Below, one piece after another: positions 26,310 to 35,425 of a stretch of DNA of 64,000 nucleotides (its first letter is position 1; each line of letters starts with the position of its first letter). Source of the stretch: Oscillospiraceae bacterium. GTDB lineage: Bacteria; Bacillota; Clostridia; Oscillospirales; Ruminococcaceae. The DNA lies in NCBI GenBank assembly GCA_031260665.1, contig JAISLD010000026.1:1-64000 (forward strand). Reading direction: 5' to 3'. Position numbers and translations under genes: made by a program. Below the pieces are notes generated by a model. That model saw only the letters and a list, made by a program, of their open reading frames with translations. It was not told where the DNA came from and searched no databases.

Positions 26310-27125
26310 TCACTTTCGTTTTCTGCGTTGCCTGCTGATTAACAGCACGCCCGCCGACACCAGCATCACGCCGAGTTTATGCGCAATGCCATAGCCTGTG
26401 TTTGGATTGTATGGCGTTTTGTCAATCGGGTCAAGCTCACCCTCGCCGTCATAGTCGGGGTCGTTCTCAAATTGCGGCGGCACCAAGTCAATCGTGATAT
26501 CGTTTGCCACGTTCATATATCGGCGAATGGTCGTTTCACCTCCGCAGATAACAAGGTCTGTGAAACTGACACGATAATCGTTTTGCTTGCCGCCCGTGTT
26601 GATTATCTTCAGCCCAAACCAATCCGCGCCGCCTGCTCCCTTGTCATTTGCGCCGTTCGCGTCCATAAACGGCTGCGGATAATAAGTGATTGTATACTCC
26701 GTGCCCGCCTTAAACCCCTCCGACGAGGGCGGTGTTATGCTGACGTACTCGCTTTGATTTGATGAATCGGCGAAAGCCCAGCCCGTATCTTCGCCAAACT
26801 GCATTACCGCTTGGATATACGTCGCCGAGATATCGCCGTCGTTTGCCAACGGATTGATTATGCATTTCAGCTGGATTTTAGTCACCGCGTGCCACAACTC
26901 GCCGTTTTGCCTGATTGCCGACAGCGGCTTGCCTGACTGCGGCTCGTCGCCGGGAATCAGTATCATCGTGTTGTCATAACCAAGTGTGATTTCCTCGCCC
27001 GCACCGAGTGAGAACTCGCCGTCAAACACACGAAGCACACTGCCGTCAATCGCGTCCGCGTGTGATGAGAACACGGCGGCGACACCCACCGCCGCTGTTG
27101 TTATGAAAAAAAGTATACGTTTCAT
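26310..27125 (-). CDS. Exported surface protein with NPNTG sorting-like signal
   Basis: The 271-residue product has a signal peptide (about 1-25, with AVFSSHADA at the cleavage region). A beta-rich extracellular region (about 26-205) has no recognised family; segments such as EYTITYYPQPFMDANGA are visible. A DPDYDGEGELDPIDKTPYNP linker resembles short Asp-rich calcium loops. It ends with NPNTG at 240-244, a hydrophobic stretch (about 250-264) and an RQRRKRK tail, the layout of a sortase cell-wall sorting signal. AAGGAGC lies 6 nt before the ATG. No sortase gene lies in the window. Function unknown. Confidence 0.7.
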   Translation of the reverse strand: MKRILFFITTAAVGVAAVFSSHADAIDGSVLRVFDGEFSLGAGEEITLGYDNTMILIPGDEPQSGKPLSAIRQNGELWHAVTKIQLKCIINPLANDGDISATYIQAVMQFGEDTGWAFADSSNQSEYVSITPPSSEGFKAGTEYTITYYPQPFMDANGANDKGAGGADWFGLKIINTGGKQNDYRVSFTDLVICGGETTIRRYMNVANDITIDLVPPQFENDPDYDGEGELDPIDKTPYNPNTGYGIAHKLGVMLVSAGVLLISRQRRKRK

Positions 27126-27262
27126 ATAATTGCTCCTTAAAGTTGCTTTACGTCGCCTATACCGCCGCCTCTGTTATTGCCCGCCCCGCAAGGGGCTGTT
27201 TAATTATATCTTGTGAAATTTTGCCGTAAATATTTATGTTGTAACAAATTTTAGTCAAATAC

Positions 27263-27291
27263 TTGCAATAAAGCGTATAGTTTGGTATAAT
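27263..27291 (+). promoter_or_regulatory. Promoter of the transglutaminase-like gene
   Basis: TTGCAA (27263-27268), a 17-bp spacer and TATAAT (27286-27291), 39 bp before the start codon. Confidence 0.75.
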
Positions 27292-27330
27292 TAACGTGTA
27301 ACTGTAATAAAAAATTCAGAGGAAAACACT

Positions 27331-28887
27331 ATGAAAAGATTGACGAGCCTGTTTCTCGCCGCCGTTATGGCGATAACGGGCATTTTGTTCCCACAACTCG
27401 ACTCTTACGCGGCGACCACCTTTGAGGAAGCAGTCCTCGCGGCGCTTCAAAACCGCAACCAAACATTAAGCGCAAGAAACTACGCCAAAGCTTGCTATAG
27501 CATAGACGACGTGAAAGCCGAAAACAATCGTCTTATGGAAGAAGCCCTCGAAATCATCTGCAACTATCCCGAGATGTATTACGTGGCGAAAAAAATCAGC
27601 GGGCAAACCAGATACACCACAAGCAGCAACTCGGGCGTGCTTAAGTCGTTCACCATAACGCTCAAGTTTACATACACAATGTCGCAAACCGAGTTTAACA
27701 AAAGCAAACCGAAGTTTGACGCGGCGGCAAGCCGTGCGTTGGCGGCTGTGCTGCCGAATATGAGCGACTTTGAGAAGGCTTTGGCTTTACACGATTACAT
27801 AGTGCTTAACAGTGAATACGACAAAGAAGCGGCTGACAAAAACATCACGACACGGGCGCACACGTCTTACGACTGCCTTGTCAACAAGATTGCCGTCTGC
27901 GAAGGTTACGCGCTCGCTTATGTCTATCTGCTGAGGAAAGTCGGCGTTGACGCGTACGTCATATCAAGCAAAGAGATGAACCACGCGTGGGCTTACGTCA
28001 AGATTGACGGCAAGTGGTATCACGTTGACCCGACGTGGGACGACCCGACTGTCGGCGGTCAATACAACTGGCACGGCAAAGTGGAACACGACAACTTCCT
28101 CAGGTCAGACAAAGGTATAACAGAAACCAAACACTACGGCTGGGATATCCCGAAGAAAGCAAACGGCGCCACAGCAAACTCCACTCGCTTTGACAGCGGG
28201 TTCTGGACAGGAATCAGCAGCGGAATGTTCAAGGTGGGGGACGAGTGGTTCTACACAAAACAGGGCGCAATGGGCGAAAAAAAGTATGACTTCACGTCAG
28301 ACCTGCGCGCCTACAACATCGTGACAAAGAAGTTCCGCACGTTGCTGAGCATCGGGCCAAACGCGTGGGGTTACACAGAGAGGAGAGAGGGCAACACCAC
28401 CTATTCCAACTGGATGCAAGGCAGCTTCACCTTTGACGCTCTCTACAACGGCAAGGTTTACTACAACACGACCGACGAAATCCGCGCGTTCAGCTTGTCA
28501 ACAGGCAAAGACGAGTTGGTTTACACCTACAAAGGCGACGGCGACATCACGGGAGTGACGGCGGCGGACGGCACGCTCGTCTTCAGTGTCAAAACCGACC
28601 TGAACGGCGACGACAAACTTTATAAGAAATCAATCGAAGCGTCCACCTCGGTTTCAATCAAACTGAATGTGACGATGCTGAAGATAGCAAAGGGCAAGTC
28701 GTCCACGCTCAAGGCGACCCTCGACCCCGCTTCGTCAAAGGACTTCGTTTATTGGTGCTCGTCTGATTCGGCAATCTGCTCGGTTGACTACAACGGCAAG
28801 GTAACAGGCGTGAAAGCAGGCAAATGCACCATCACGGCTTACACCGACAGCGGAGCAAAGGCGACAGTCACGGTCACGGTGGCCTAA
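27331..28887 (+). CDS. Secreted transglutaminase-like protein with BIG2 domain
   Basis: The 518-residue product has a signal peptide (about 1-28, ending SYA). A transglutaminase-like cysteine-protease fold follows (about 140-240) with a complete triad: Cys190 in AVCEGYA, His218 in EMNHAWAYV and Asp233 in HVDPTWDDP. Residues about 275-425 look like a repeat-rich propeller or DUF5050-type region (YDFTSDLRAYNIVTKKF; EIRAFSLSTGKDELVY). Residues 440-518 are a BIG2 immunoglobulin-like domain (LKIAKGKSSTLKATLDPAS, VTGVKAGKCTITAYT). It probably acts on wall peptides or exported proteins; the substrate is unknown. AGAGG precedes the ATG. Confidence 0.88.
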   Translation: MKRLTSLFLAAVMAITGILFPQLDSYAATTFEEAVLAALQNRNQTLSARNYAKACYSIDDVKAENNRLMEEALEIICNYPEMYYVAKKISGQTRYTTSSNSGVLKSFTITLKFTYTMSQTEFNKSKPKFDAAASRALAAVLPNMSDFEKALALHDYIVLNSEYDKEAADKNITTRAHTSYDCLVNKIAVCEGYALAYVYLLRKVGVDAYVISSKEMNHAWAYVKIDGKWYHVDPTWDDPTVGGQYNWHGKVEHDNFLRSDKGITETKHYGWDIPKKANGATANSTRFDSGFWTGISSGMFKVGDEWFYTKQGAMGEKKYDFTSDLRAYNIVTKKFRTLLSIGPNAWGYTERREGNTTYSNWMQGSFTFDALYNGKVYYNTTDEIRAFSLSTGKDELVYTYKGDGDITGVTAADGTLVFSVKTDLNGDDKLYKKSIEASTSVSIKLNVTMLKIAKGKSSTLKATLDPASSKDFVYWCSSDSAICSVDYNGKVTGVKAGKCTITAYTDSGAKATVTVTVA

Positions 28888-28900
28888 GCAACAGAGAGCA

Positions 28901-28930
28901 AGCAGTGCGTAGAGATACGCACTGCTTTTT
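28901..28930 (+). terminator. Rho-independent terminator
   Basis: The stem AGCAGTGCGT/ACGCACTGCT is followed by TTTTT, just after the transglutaminase-like gene. Confidence 0.92.
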
Positions 28931-29055
28931 CTTTACAATGCCAACAACTTGGCATATATCCGAAGCTCAAGGGCGAACCGGCAACCTGTCGCATTAGCCC
29001 TATTGCCTGTCGGGCACCTATTAGTAAAAATAACCAAAATCTTTTAGTTTTCTTC

Positions 29056-29084
29056 TTGCATTGTGTGAAAACTTATGGTATAAT
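29056..29084 (+). promoter_or_regulatory. Promoter of the FMN glutamate-synthase-like gene
   Basis: TTGCAT (29056-29061), a 17-bp spacer and TATAAT (29079-29084), about 50 bp before the start codon. Confidence 0.75.
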
Positions 29085-29133
29085 TGTACATATTTCACAA
29101 AAACAGAGTGGTTAATGAGGGGGAATTTTATCA

Positions 29134-30765
29134 ATGGGCTATCAAAAAACAAACGACGTTCTCAAAACGGCAAACCGCGGCGACCCGTGTGAATCGGGGC
29201 TGTGTACCCTGTGCCGCGCCGACTGCAAAGGCCGCTGTGAAACTTGGCTGTCGTCACTGAAAGGGCGCAAGATGCTTTACCCGAGAGACTTCGGGACAAT
29301 CACTTCAGGCAGCTCAAACACCAACCACATCGGCGTGGCGTACAACAACCTGCGTATCCAAGGGTACAACTACGGGGCAAACGGACTCGGCACCAATGCC
29401 GCTGACGACTGCATCTTCCCGAACGTGTCTCTTGAAACCGAATTCGGCGCAAAAGTGAAAACGAAATCTCGTATTCCGCTTATGACGGGCGCACTCGGCT
29501 CTACTTTCATCGCGGCTAAATACTGGGAGTCGTTCGCGGCAGGCGCAGCACTCGCGGGATACCCGATTGTCATCGGTGAGAACGTCGTCGGTGTTGACCG
29601 CAAGTCAATCCTTGAGGGCGGACGTATCAAGTCGGCGCCCGAGTTGGAACGCCGAATCGACATCTATCAGAAGTATTACGACGGTTACGGCGCAATCATC
29701 GTGCAGATGAACGTTGAGGACACACGGAACGGCGTCGCCGACTATATCGCGGCAAAGTATGGCGACAAAGTTGTGCTGGAGCTGAAGTGGGGACAAGGGG
29801 CGAAAGATATCGGCGGCGAGATTCAGGTCACCGACCTTGAATACGCGCAGTTCCTCAAAAGCCGTGATTATATCGTTGACCCCGACCCGACCAACCCCGC
29901 AGTGCAAGAAGCGTTCAAGTCGGGAGCGATAAAGTCGTTTGCTCGTCACTCACGGCTCGGCTATACCGACAAAAACTCGTGGCAAGAGGTTCACGACGAC
30001 TTTATGGCGGCGGTGAAGCACCTGCGCGGTCTTGGGCTGACACGCATAACCCTCAAGACAGGCTCTTACGGTATGGAAGCGCTCGCAAGCGCAATCAAGT
30101 TTGCGGCTGAAGCGGAGCTTGATTTGCTGACGATTGACGGTTCGGGCGGCGGCACGGGAATGAGCCCGTGGAATATGATGGAATCGTGGGGCGTTCCGTC
30201 CATCAACCTGCACGCAAAAGCGGTTGAATACGCGTCAATTCTCGCGGCAAGCGGCAAACGGCCGACCGATATGGCGTTCGCGGGGGGCTTTGCGCGTGAG
30301 GACCATATCTTCAAGGCACTGGCTCTCGGCGCACCTTTCGTGAAACTCGTTTGTATGGGACGCGCTTTGATGATTCCCGGGTTCCTCGGTTCAAACATCG
30401 AGGGTGCGCTTTATCCCGACCGACGCGAGAAACTGAACGGCAACTGGGACGAACTGCCCGCTTCTTTCAAAGAAGAAATCGGCTCGAAACCGGAACAAAT
30501 CTTCTCAAACTACTTCGATGTGAAAGCCAAACTCGGCGACGAAGCGTTCGCGGCACTGCCACTCGGCGCAATCGCTTCGGCAAACCTTGCCGACAAACTG
30601 TCGGCGGGACTTCAGCAGTTTATGGCAGGCGCGAGGAAGTTCAAGGTGTCGGAGATTACACGAAACGACATCTTCGCGGCTAACCGCGACACTGCGGCTG
30701 AAACAGGGATTCGCTTTATGACCGATGTAAACGACGAACTGGCGAAGAAGATACTCCTCAGTTAA
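29134..30765 (+). CDS. FMN-binding glutamate-synthase-related enzyme with Cys-rich N-terminus
   Basis: The 543-residue product matches the central FMN/synthase domain of glutamate synthase (GltB domain 2): SRLGYTDKNSWQEVHDDF, ITLKTGSYGMEALASAIKFA, LLTIDGSGGGTGMSPWNMME and PTDMAFAGGFAREDHIFKAL. It has neither the class II amidotransferase domain nor the C-terminal GXGXG helix. The N-terminus holds five closely spaced cysteines (CESGLCTLCRADCKGRC, about 19-35), perhaps an Fe-S or metal site. It stands alone with its own promoter and terminator. It is probably an FMN oxidoreductase; the real substrate is unknown. Confidence 0.82.
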   Translation: MGYQKTNDVLKTANRGDPCESGLCTLCRADCKGRCETWLSSLKGRKMLYPRDFGTITSGSSNTNHIGVAYNNLRIQGYNYGANGLGTNAADDCIFPNVSLETEFGAKVKTKSRIPLMTGALGSTFIAAKYWESFAAGAALAGYPIVIGENVVGVDRKSILEGGRIKSAPELERRIDIYQKYYDGYGAIIVQMNVEDTRNGVADYIAAKYGDKVVLELKWGQGAKDIGGEIQVTDLEYAQFLKSRDYIVDPDPTNPAVQEAFKSGAIKSFARHSRLGYTDKNSWQEVHDDFMAAVKHLRGLGLTRITLKTGSYGMEALASAIKFAAEAELDLLTIDGSGGGTGMSPWNMMESWGVPSINLHAKAVEYASILAASGKRPTDMAFAGGFAREDHIFKALALGAPFVKLVCMGRALMIPGFLGSNIEGALYPDRREKLNGNWDELPASFKEEIGSKPEQIFSNYFDVKAKLGDEAFAALPLGAIASANLADKLSAGLQQFMAGARKFKVSEITRNDIFAANRDTAAETGIRFMTDVNDELAKKILLS

Positions 30766-30810
30766 TTCTCACGAGGCAGATACGCTGTGCAATACGTTGC
30801 TTGTTAAACG

Positions 30811-30844
30811 CAGGTTAAATTAAAAACGCTTTAGCGAAAGTTCT
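30811..30844. repeat. Partial end of the hairpin-chain repeat
   Basis: CAGGTTAAATTAAAAACGC followed by TTTAGCG matches the inverted right end of the repeat family (AATTTAACC with the AAAACGC hairpin), with the stem broken after GCG. It is a decayed fragment between the FMN enzyme and its terminator. Confidence 0.5.
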
Positions 30845-30845
30845 G

Positions 30846-30887
30846 CAAAACAAACAACCTCTCTTATCGAGAGGTTGTTTGTTTTGT
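30846..30887 (+). terminator. Rho-independent terminator
   Basis: A long stem (CAAAACAAACAACCTCTC pairing with GAGAGGTTGTTTGTTTTG) ends in a T-rich arm. It lies between the FMN enzyme gene and spoIIID. Confidence 0.88.
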
Positions 30888-30961
30888 CCGTGGCTCCACA
30901 AGGTTTCTAAACAACCGTCACTCCGCATATAGTTAATCAAACCTTAATTCGGAGGACTATG

Positions 30962-31246
30962 ATGGGCAACACGGCGAAGCTCTCGCCGGGCGAGGGCAAA
31001 CAAGAAAGATGTGTAATGCTCGGAAAGTACATTGTGGCGAACGGTGCGACTGTGCGCGATGCCGCAAAGCGATACGGAATAAGCAAAAGCACGGTTCACC
31101 AGGATATAACGGTAAGACTCGAAAAGACCAGTCCCGCTCTGCATAAAAAAGTTAAATCCGTACTGGAAAAAAACAAGAACGAGCGTCACTTACGCGGAGG
31201 TGAAGCGACAAAACAAAAATACTTAAAAGACAAGGAAGTGAAATAA
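30962..31246 (+). CDS. spoIIID: Sporulation transcription regulator SpoIIID
   Basis: A small DNA-binding protein that switches gene expression in the mother cell during endospore formation. The 94-residue product has the family text MLGKYIVANGATVRDAAKRY, the helix-turn-helix GISKSTVHQDITVRL and the C-terminal signature ERHLRGGEATKQKYL. Two ATG codons lie in tandem; the second (30962) is preferred because GGAGG is then 6 nt away rather than 3. It points to an endospore-forming, or formerly endospore-forming, host. Confidence 0.96.
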   Translation: MGNTAKLSPGEGKQERCVMLGKYIVANGATVRDAAKRYGISKSTVHQDITVRLEKTSPALHKKVKSVLEKNKNERHLRGGEATKQKYLKDKEVK

Positions 31247-31284
31247 CTATCCCGTGTTCTCTCCCCTGTGGGGAAGCGCACAAG

Positions 31285-31335
31285 CGTTTGCTATATAGCC
31301 GATTAAACTAAAAGTTTAACCGGTTAAGGGGTATA
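31285..31335. repeat. Small palindromic element related to the repeat ends
   Basis: TATATAGCCGATTAAACTAAAAGTTTAACCGG and then GGGGTATAAC: the left end resembles the TATAGCCG end of the 171-bp repeat, followed by a small AAACT/AGTTT hairpin. It is perhaps a minimal or decayed relative. Confidence 0.45.
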
Positions 31336-31341
31336 ACAAAA

Positions 31342-31374
31342 CACAGCCGATTAGATTAAAACTAATCGGCTGTG
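31342..31374 (-). terminator. Terminator of the PilZ gene
   Basis: The stem CACAGCCGATTAG/CTAATCGGCTGTG, read leftward, is followed by TTTTGTT. Confidence 0.88.
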
Positions 31375-31380
31375 CTGCTG

Positions 31381-32157
31381 TTACATCTTCACGACTTTCG
31401 CCGCAGCTTGCGCTTTCGCGTGTTCTTCCGCTTCCGCTTTCTCTCTGTCCTCTTGCTCTTTTGAGATAAGCCGCTGCGAAACTTGGTTGTCGTTCACATA
31501 CTTTTGCACAAACGCCTCGAAGTCAGAACCGGCGGGGATAAGGAAGCTGCAGCCATAGCCTGTCGCGTTGTCAAGGTTCTTGATTCGCATAATCTTCGAC
31601 GACACGTTTTCTTTGGTGCCGAGAAACTCAAGCTCAACCACCAACACATCGTCTTTGTTGAACACACGGTCGCCCTCGTCCACCTCAAGAAACACACCGC
31701 CGAGATTGATGTCGGACACCACGCACTTTATCGGGTTCTCAAAGTTGTCGAGTTCCGTGTCGGTCGTCAGCCCCGTTATCACACCTTTTTCGTGAACCTT
31801 TATCTTGTAGAACCGCCGCTTGTCAACGACAATCTCTTTCTCCTCGAGAGCGTTGATGATGATTTTTCGTGGAGTTGACACCTCGACTATGCCCTTGTAG
31901 GGGATTCCCACCTCGTCTTCGTCGTCCTCCTCGTCCTCGGGGTCGAAGTAAAACAGCAGGTTTGCCTCGGCACCGACGACTTGCGGCGGCAACAGATTCG
32001 CTTTGGAAGCGAACAGCGGCGCGTTAAAGACGACGCGGTCTGTGTCGCTCTCCTTTGATTCGTCCGCCAAGACAAAGTAATAGCCTTTCTCAGCCAAGTA
32101 AAGGCTCAAGTTGTTCGGGTCAAGAAGGTCCGCTCGTGTTATGTCCGCGTAATTCAT
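31381..32157 (-). CDS. PilZ-domain protein (probable c-di-GMP receptor)
   Basis: The 258-residue product has a variable N-terminal domain (about 1-105) with an acidic patch of nine Asp/Glu in a run near residue 75. A PilZ domain (about 110-215) shows DKRRFYKIKV in place of the RxxxR arm, VVSDINLGGVFLEV for the D/NxSxxG motif, and GCSFLIPAGSDFEAFVQKYV. The arm keeps only part of the arginine pattern, so c-di-GMP affinity may be altered. A charged Ala/Glu/Lys tail ends it. It has its own terminator and lies downstream of a hybrid kinase gene on the same strand, separated by 83 bp of repeats. Confidence 0.85.
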   Translation of the reverse strand: MNYADITRADLLDPNNLSLYLAEKGYYFVLADESKESDTDRVVFNAPLFASKANLLPPQVVGAEANLLFYFDPEDEEDDEDEVGIPYKGIVEVSTPRKIIINALEEKEIVVDKRRFYKIKVHEKGVITGLTTDTELDNFENPIKCVVSDINLGGVFLEVDEGDRVFNKDDVLVVELEFLGTKENVSSKIMRIKNLDNATGYGCSFLIPAGSDFEAFVQKYVNDNQVSQRLISKEQEDREKAEAEEHAKAQAAAKVVKM

Positions 32158-32180
32158 AGTTTACCTGTTTGATTGAAAAT

Positions 32181-32240
32181 TACCTGCCCGGCACGGGCTA
32201 ACAAGTTGGCGCATTAGCTTATTACCTGCCCGGCACGGGC
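32181..32240. repeat. Two copies of a TACCTGCCCGGCACGGGC hairpin
   Basis: TTACCTGCCCGGCACGGGCT occurs at 32180-32199 and again at 32222-32241, 42 bp apart. Each forms a GCCCG/CGGGC stem. The second copy abuts the stop codon of the hybrid kinase. Relatives (ATTGCCCGTCCGGCACGGAC and similar) occur near 7091, 28999, 50778 and 59788. Confidence 0.75.
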
Positions 32241-35200
32241 TTACTTTCCGTAAAGAAGCTTCATATTGTTTGCCAAAGCTGACACGGTGGTCGCCGCTGA
32301 CGCAAAGTCGCTCTGCAGGAGTTTCCGTGACACAGACGGCAGTTCGGCGCGCACCTCAGGCGGAAGATTCAGTTGTTCCAGCGTACCGAGAAGATTGTAC
32401 AGAGCGTCAGGGTCGAGCGCCCTTGCCGCAAGTGCAAACTCCTCCGCGATACCGATGATTTTCTCCACGTCAACTTCCGCGTCTTTGTCGGTGTTTTCGG
32501 GGAGAACATTCTTGATTGAGGTGCAGAGTGTCCGCAGTTTGTCGACAAGCAGCGGCGTTTTTTCGCCCAGAATCGCTGTCTTAAGGTTCTTCCCCGCCGA
32601 TTCAAGTTCCTTTGCCAAGAGCGAGATTTCCATTGCTCCGATGTTTGCGGCGGTCGACTTTATGCCGTGTACGTTTATGGTGTAGTTCTCGTAGTCGCCA
32701 ATCAGCAGCGCCTGTTCGATTGAATCAGCCGCCTTTAACCCGTCGTCGGCAAAGACATCAAGCACACGGCGATAGAACTCGACGCTGCCACCCGCGTGCC
32801 GCACTCCCGCTACCGCGTCAACGCCGTCAAGGTGCGGCACGCCCTCGGCTTCAGCGGCGACACTCTCTTGCTCGGGGACATAGCCCGTGTCATAGACACG
32901 TTTCGGGTCAACCTTGTGCATCTTTGACGTCGGCAGCCACTTTTGGAGAATCTCGTCGAGTTTCTTCACTTCTATCGGCTTGACAAGCAGCGCGTCAATG
33001 CCGTTGGTGCGAAAAAGTTCTTCCGCACCACCGAGAGCGTTCGCGGTGAGGGCGACAATCGGACGGAAATATCCCGTTGTTCTGATACGATTTGTCGTTT
33101 CAATGCCGTCCATTTCGGGCATCATATGGTCCATAAATATGATGTCGTAGTTTTTGTTCGCGGCAAGTTCAACCGCCTTTGCCCCTCGGTCACAGGTCGT
33201 GATTTTAACGCCGTAGGGCCGCATAAGCCCCTCGGCCACCATAAGGTTGGTGTGAAGGTCGTCGACTATCAGTATCTCGGCTTCAGGTGCGTTGAAGCGA
33301 ACAATCAGCTCGTCTTTGTCGTGTGCCGTTTGGGTTTTGATATCGTTGAAGATGTTTGCGGCGGCAAGCGACTGAAGCGGCAGTTCAGCCGAGCGTTCAC
33401 CTGTAGGCGGCGCTTCACCGTAAGTGGTGAGCGCCAACAGCTTTACGTCGGTGCCATCGTCGGTTTCCTCGATGTGAAGTTTCACCTCGTCAAACTTCTC
33501 TTTGCAGACAAGTACATGCGTATAGCCGCCCTTTGCGTATTCAGCGGCGAACTCCTCGTCGGTGAAAGCAAGGCTGCAAGGCACCTTGAGGTCAAGTATC
33601 GTTCGCCTTGCGTTGAGGGCATAGACGCGGCGTGGTTCGTAAATAAGCGCACTGTGTCGGACTTGGTTGGTGACAGCGGCAAACGGGGTTTTGCGGGTAT
33701 AATTCTGGAATATCTTTGCGGTGAAGGTGCTGCCGACACCGTAATCGCTTGCCACCTCGATATCGCCGCCCATTGCCCGAACAAACGTGCGTGTTATCGA
33801 CAGCCCAAGCCCCGTGCCTACAATCCCTTTGTTGTTTATCTGGTCCACCTGCGTGAAGTCGGAGAACAGCTTTGGTATGTCCTCTTTCTTGATACCCTTG
33901 CCGCTGTCAAGCACCGTGAACTTAAGCCCGACGCGTCTGCGGAACTCGTCTATCCCGTCGATTTCAATTGAAAGCGATATCTGACCGTTGTTTGTATACT
34001 TCTCAGCGTTTGACAGCAGATTGAACAGTATCTGGCGCACACGCACAGGGTCGCCGTTTAGGTATTCGGGGATATTCGGGTCGGTGTAAAGGGCAAACAA
34101 CACCGACTTGCCGAGTAACCTCGCGTTGATTATCGCCGCTGTGTCGGACACAAGCGAAGCAAACAGATAGTTAGAGGGGTGAAGCTCCATCATTCCGTTT
34201 TCTATTTTCGTGAAGTCGAGAACGTCGTTGATAATAGCAAGCAGGTTGTTCCCCGCGTTCTTGATGTCGAGAGCATAGCCTTTAACGGTCGGCGGTATCT
34301 TCTCACGGAGAATAATCTCGCTCATACCTGTTATGACGTTCATCGGTGTACGCAACTCGTGGCTCATTTTGGCAAGGAAGATTGACTTTGCGCGTGTCGC
34401 CGATTCCGCTTCCATTTGCGCCCGTTTCACCGATGTGATATCGGTAAAGCTGATGTAGGTTTCACCGTTTCCGACGGCAAGCCGCGAAGCCATGACGCTG
34501 TACCAAAACTTCTTGCCGCCACGATGAAAGTCAACGATTTCGGGTTGAAAGTCCTCAGAAGTCAAGGCGTTGGCAATTGTCATCTTCATCTCGGGCTCGT
34601 CGAACAAGTCGAGCACCGGCATACCTTTTTCAAGCCCGAACTGCACGCGTGACAACTCTGACAGTGTTTGGCTGATGTGTGTGACACGTTTGTCTGAATC
34701 GGCGAACACGACAAAGTCGGGCGTTGACTTCAGCATTGCCGAAAACCTCTCAATCTCCTCGGCACTTAGTGCCGCCAAACGAAGCGAGCGGTCAACGAAC
34801 ACGAGCATACAAAGCGAAAGCAGCAGCGATATCGCGCCGTTTGCGAGCGCCGAATGAAACTCGGCATTCGTCAGCGTTTGCCGCATAGTGGTGACGAGAA
34901 ACACGGAGGCAAGCGCTGTGGTGACAAACCAGTAGAGTTTCAGCGACATTCGTTTTGCGTAAAAACTTGCGACCGCGAAGATAGAGGTTATCGTGAAGAA
35001 ATAGTTGCTGAAGCTGTTCGTTTCCATACAACCGATTGTGTATCCCGCAAAGATAACGAACGCACCGAAGAAAGCTTCCTGCGAAGGGTGCTTCCTGCAA
35101 AGAAACACCACAGCGAAGTAAACCCCGATTGTGATTGCGGCGTATGAAGCCACCTGCCAGGTTTCGGGCGAGTAACCGAGTTCCATAAAGCGAAGCACCG

Positions 35201-35261
35201 TGTAAAACACAGGGCAAACCGCACAAAGAAGCCGCACCCGAGTAAGAGGATTCTTTTTCAT
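32241..35261 (-). CDS. Hybrid sensor histidine kinase (PAS, HisKA, HATPase, pseudo-REC-like, REC, Hpt)
   Basis: The 1006-residue protein has five or six membrane helices (about 8-155), a PAS domain (about 170-285) and HisKA with the phospho-His at 301 (MSHELRTPMNVITG). The HATPase has DSGKGIKKED and GTGLGLSIT. Residues about 535-645 look like a receiver-like domain without an acidic triad. A receiver (about 660-775) has phospho-Asp at about 711 in IIFMDHMMPEMDG, and an Hpt domain has His at about 865 in NVHGIKSTAAN. A full phosphorelay is therefore encoded in one chain. Candidate partners are the two REC-HD-GYP regulators nearby, by position only. Confidence 0.93.
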   Translation of the reverse strand: MKKNPLTRVRLLCAVCPVFYTVLRFMELGYSPETWQVASYAAITIGVYFAVVFLCRKHPSQEAFFGAFVIFAGYTIGCMETNSFSNYFFTITSIFAVASFYAKRMSLKLYWFVTTALASVFLVTTMRQTLTNAEFHSALANGAISLLLSLCMLVFVDRSLRLAALSAEEIERFSAMLKSTPDFVVFADSDKRVTHISQTLSELSRVQFGLEKGMPVLDLFDEPEMKMTIANALTSEDFQPEIVDFHRGGKKFWYSVMASRLAVGNGETYISFTDITSVKRAQMEAESATRAKSIFLAKMSHELRTPMNVITGMSEIILREKIPPTVKGYALDIKNAGNNLLAIINDVLDFTKIENGMMELHPSNYLFASLVSDTAAIINARLLGKSVLFALYTDPNIPEYLNGDPVRVRQILFNLLSNAEKYTNNGQISLSIEIDGIDEFRRRVGLKFTVLDSGKGIKKEDIPKLFSDFTQVDQINNKGIVGTGLGLSITRTFVRAMGGDIEVASDYGVGSTFTAKIFQNYTRKTPFAAVTNQVRHSALIYEPRRVYALNARRTILDLKVPCSLAFTDEEFAAEYAKGGYTHVLVCKEKFDEVKLHIEETDDGTDVKLLALTTYGEAPPTGERSAELPLQSLAAANIFNDIKTQTAHDKDELIVRFNAPEAEILIVDDLHTNLMVAEGLMRPYGVKITTCDRGAKAVELAANKNYDIIFMDHMMPEMDGIETTNRIRTTGYFRPIVALTANALGGAEELFRTNGIDALLVKPIEVKKLDEILQKWLPTSKMHKVDPKRVYDTGYVPEQESVAAEAEGVPHLDGVDAVAGVRHAGGSVEFYRRVLDVFADDGLKAADSIEQALLIGDYENYTINVHGIKSTAANIGAMEISLLAKELESAGKNLKTAILGEKTPLLVDKLRTLCTSIKNVLPENTDKDAEVDVEKIIGIAEEFALAARALDPDALYNLLGTLEQLNLPPEVRAELPSVSRKLLQSDFASAATTVSALANNMKLLYGK

Positions 35262-35347
35262 TTGTGTGTTATATTAAATGCAATGTCAATAACTTAAGCA
35301 ATTCCGCTCCCGCGGGAGAGGCAAGGGCGTCGGCTGAGTCGTTCCGG

Positions 35348-35393
35348 TCGTCCGCCTCTGCCCCGAGGGGCATGACCTTCGGGTCTGCGGCAA
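35348..35393. repeat. Dispersed short repeat, GCCCCGAGG family, copy 3
   Basis: CGTCCGCCTCTGCCCCGAGG followed by GGCATGACCTTCGGGTCTGC is a diverged copy of the elements near 6340 and 20800. Here it lies upstream of the hybrid kinase, next to copy C of the hairpin-chain repeat. Confidence 0.75.
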
Positions 35394-35425
35394 ACGCGCA
35401 GTAGATATGTTGCCGATGTTTGTGA

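Noticed and set aside
32943-33971. Plus-strand open frame of 342 codons opposite the hybrid kinase gene
   Set aside because: The minus-strand kinase and receiver motifs are continuous through this region; the reverse frame has no family features.
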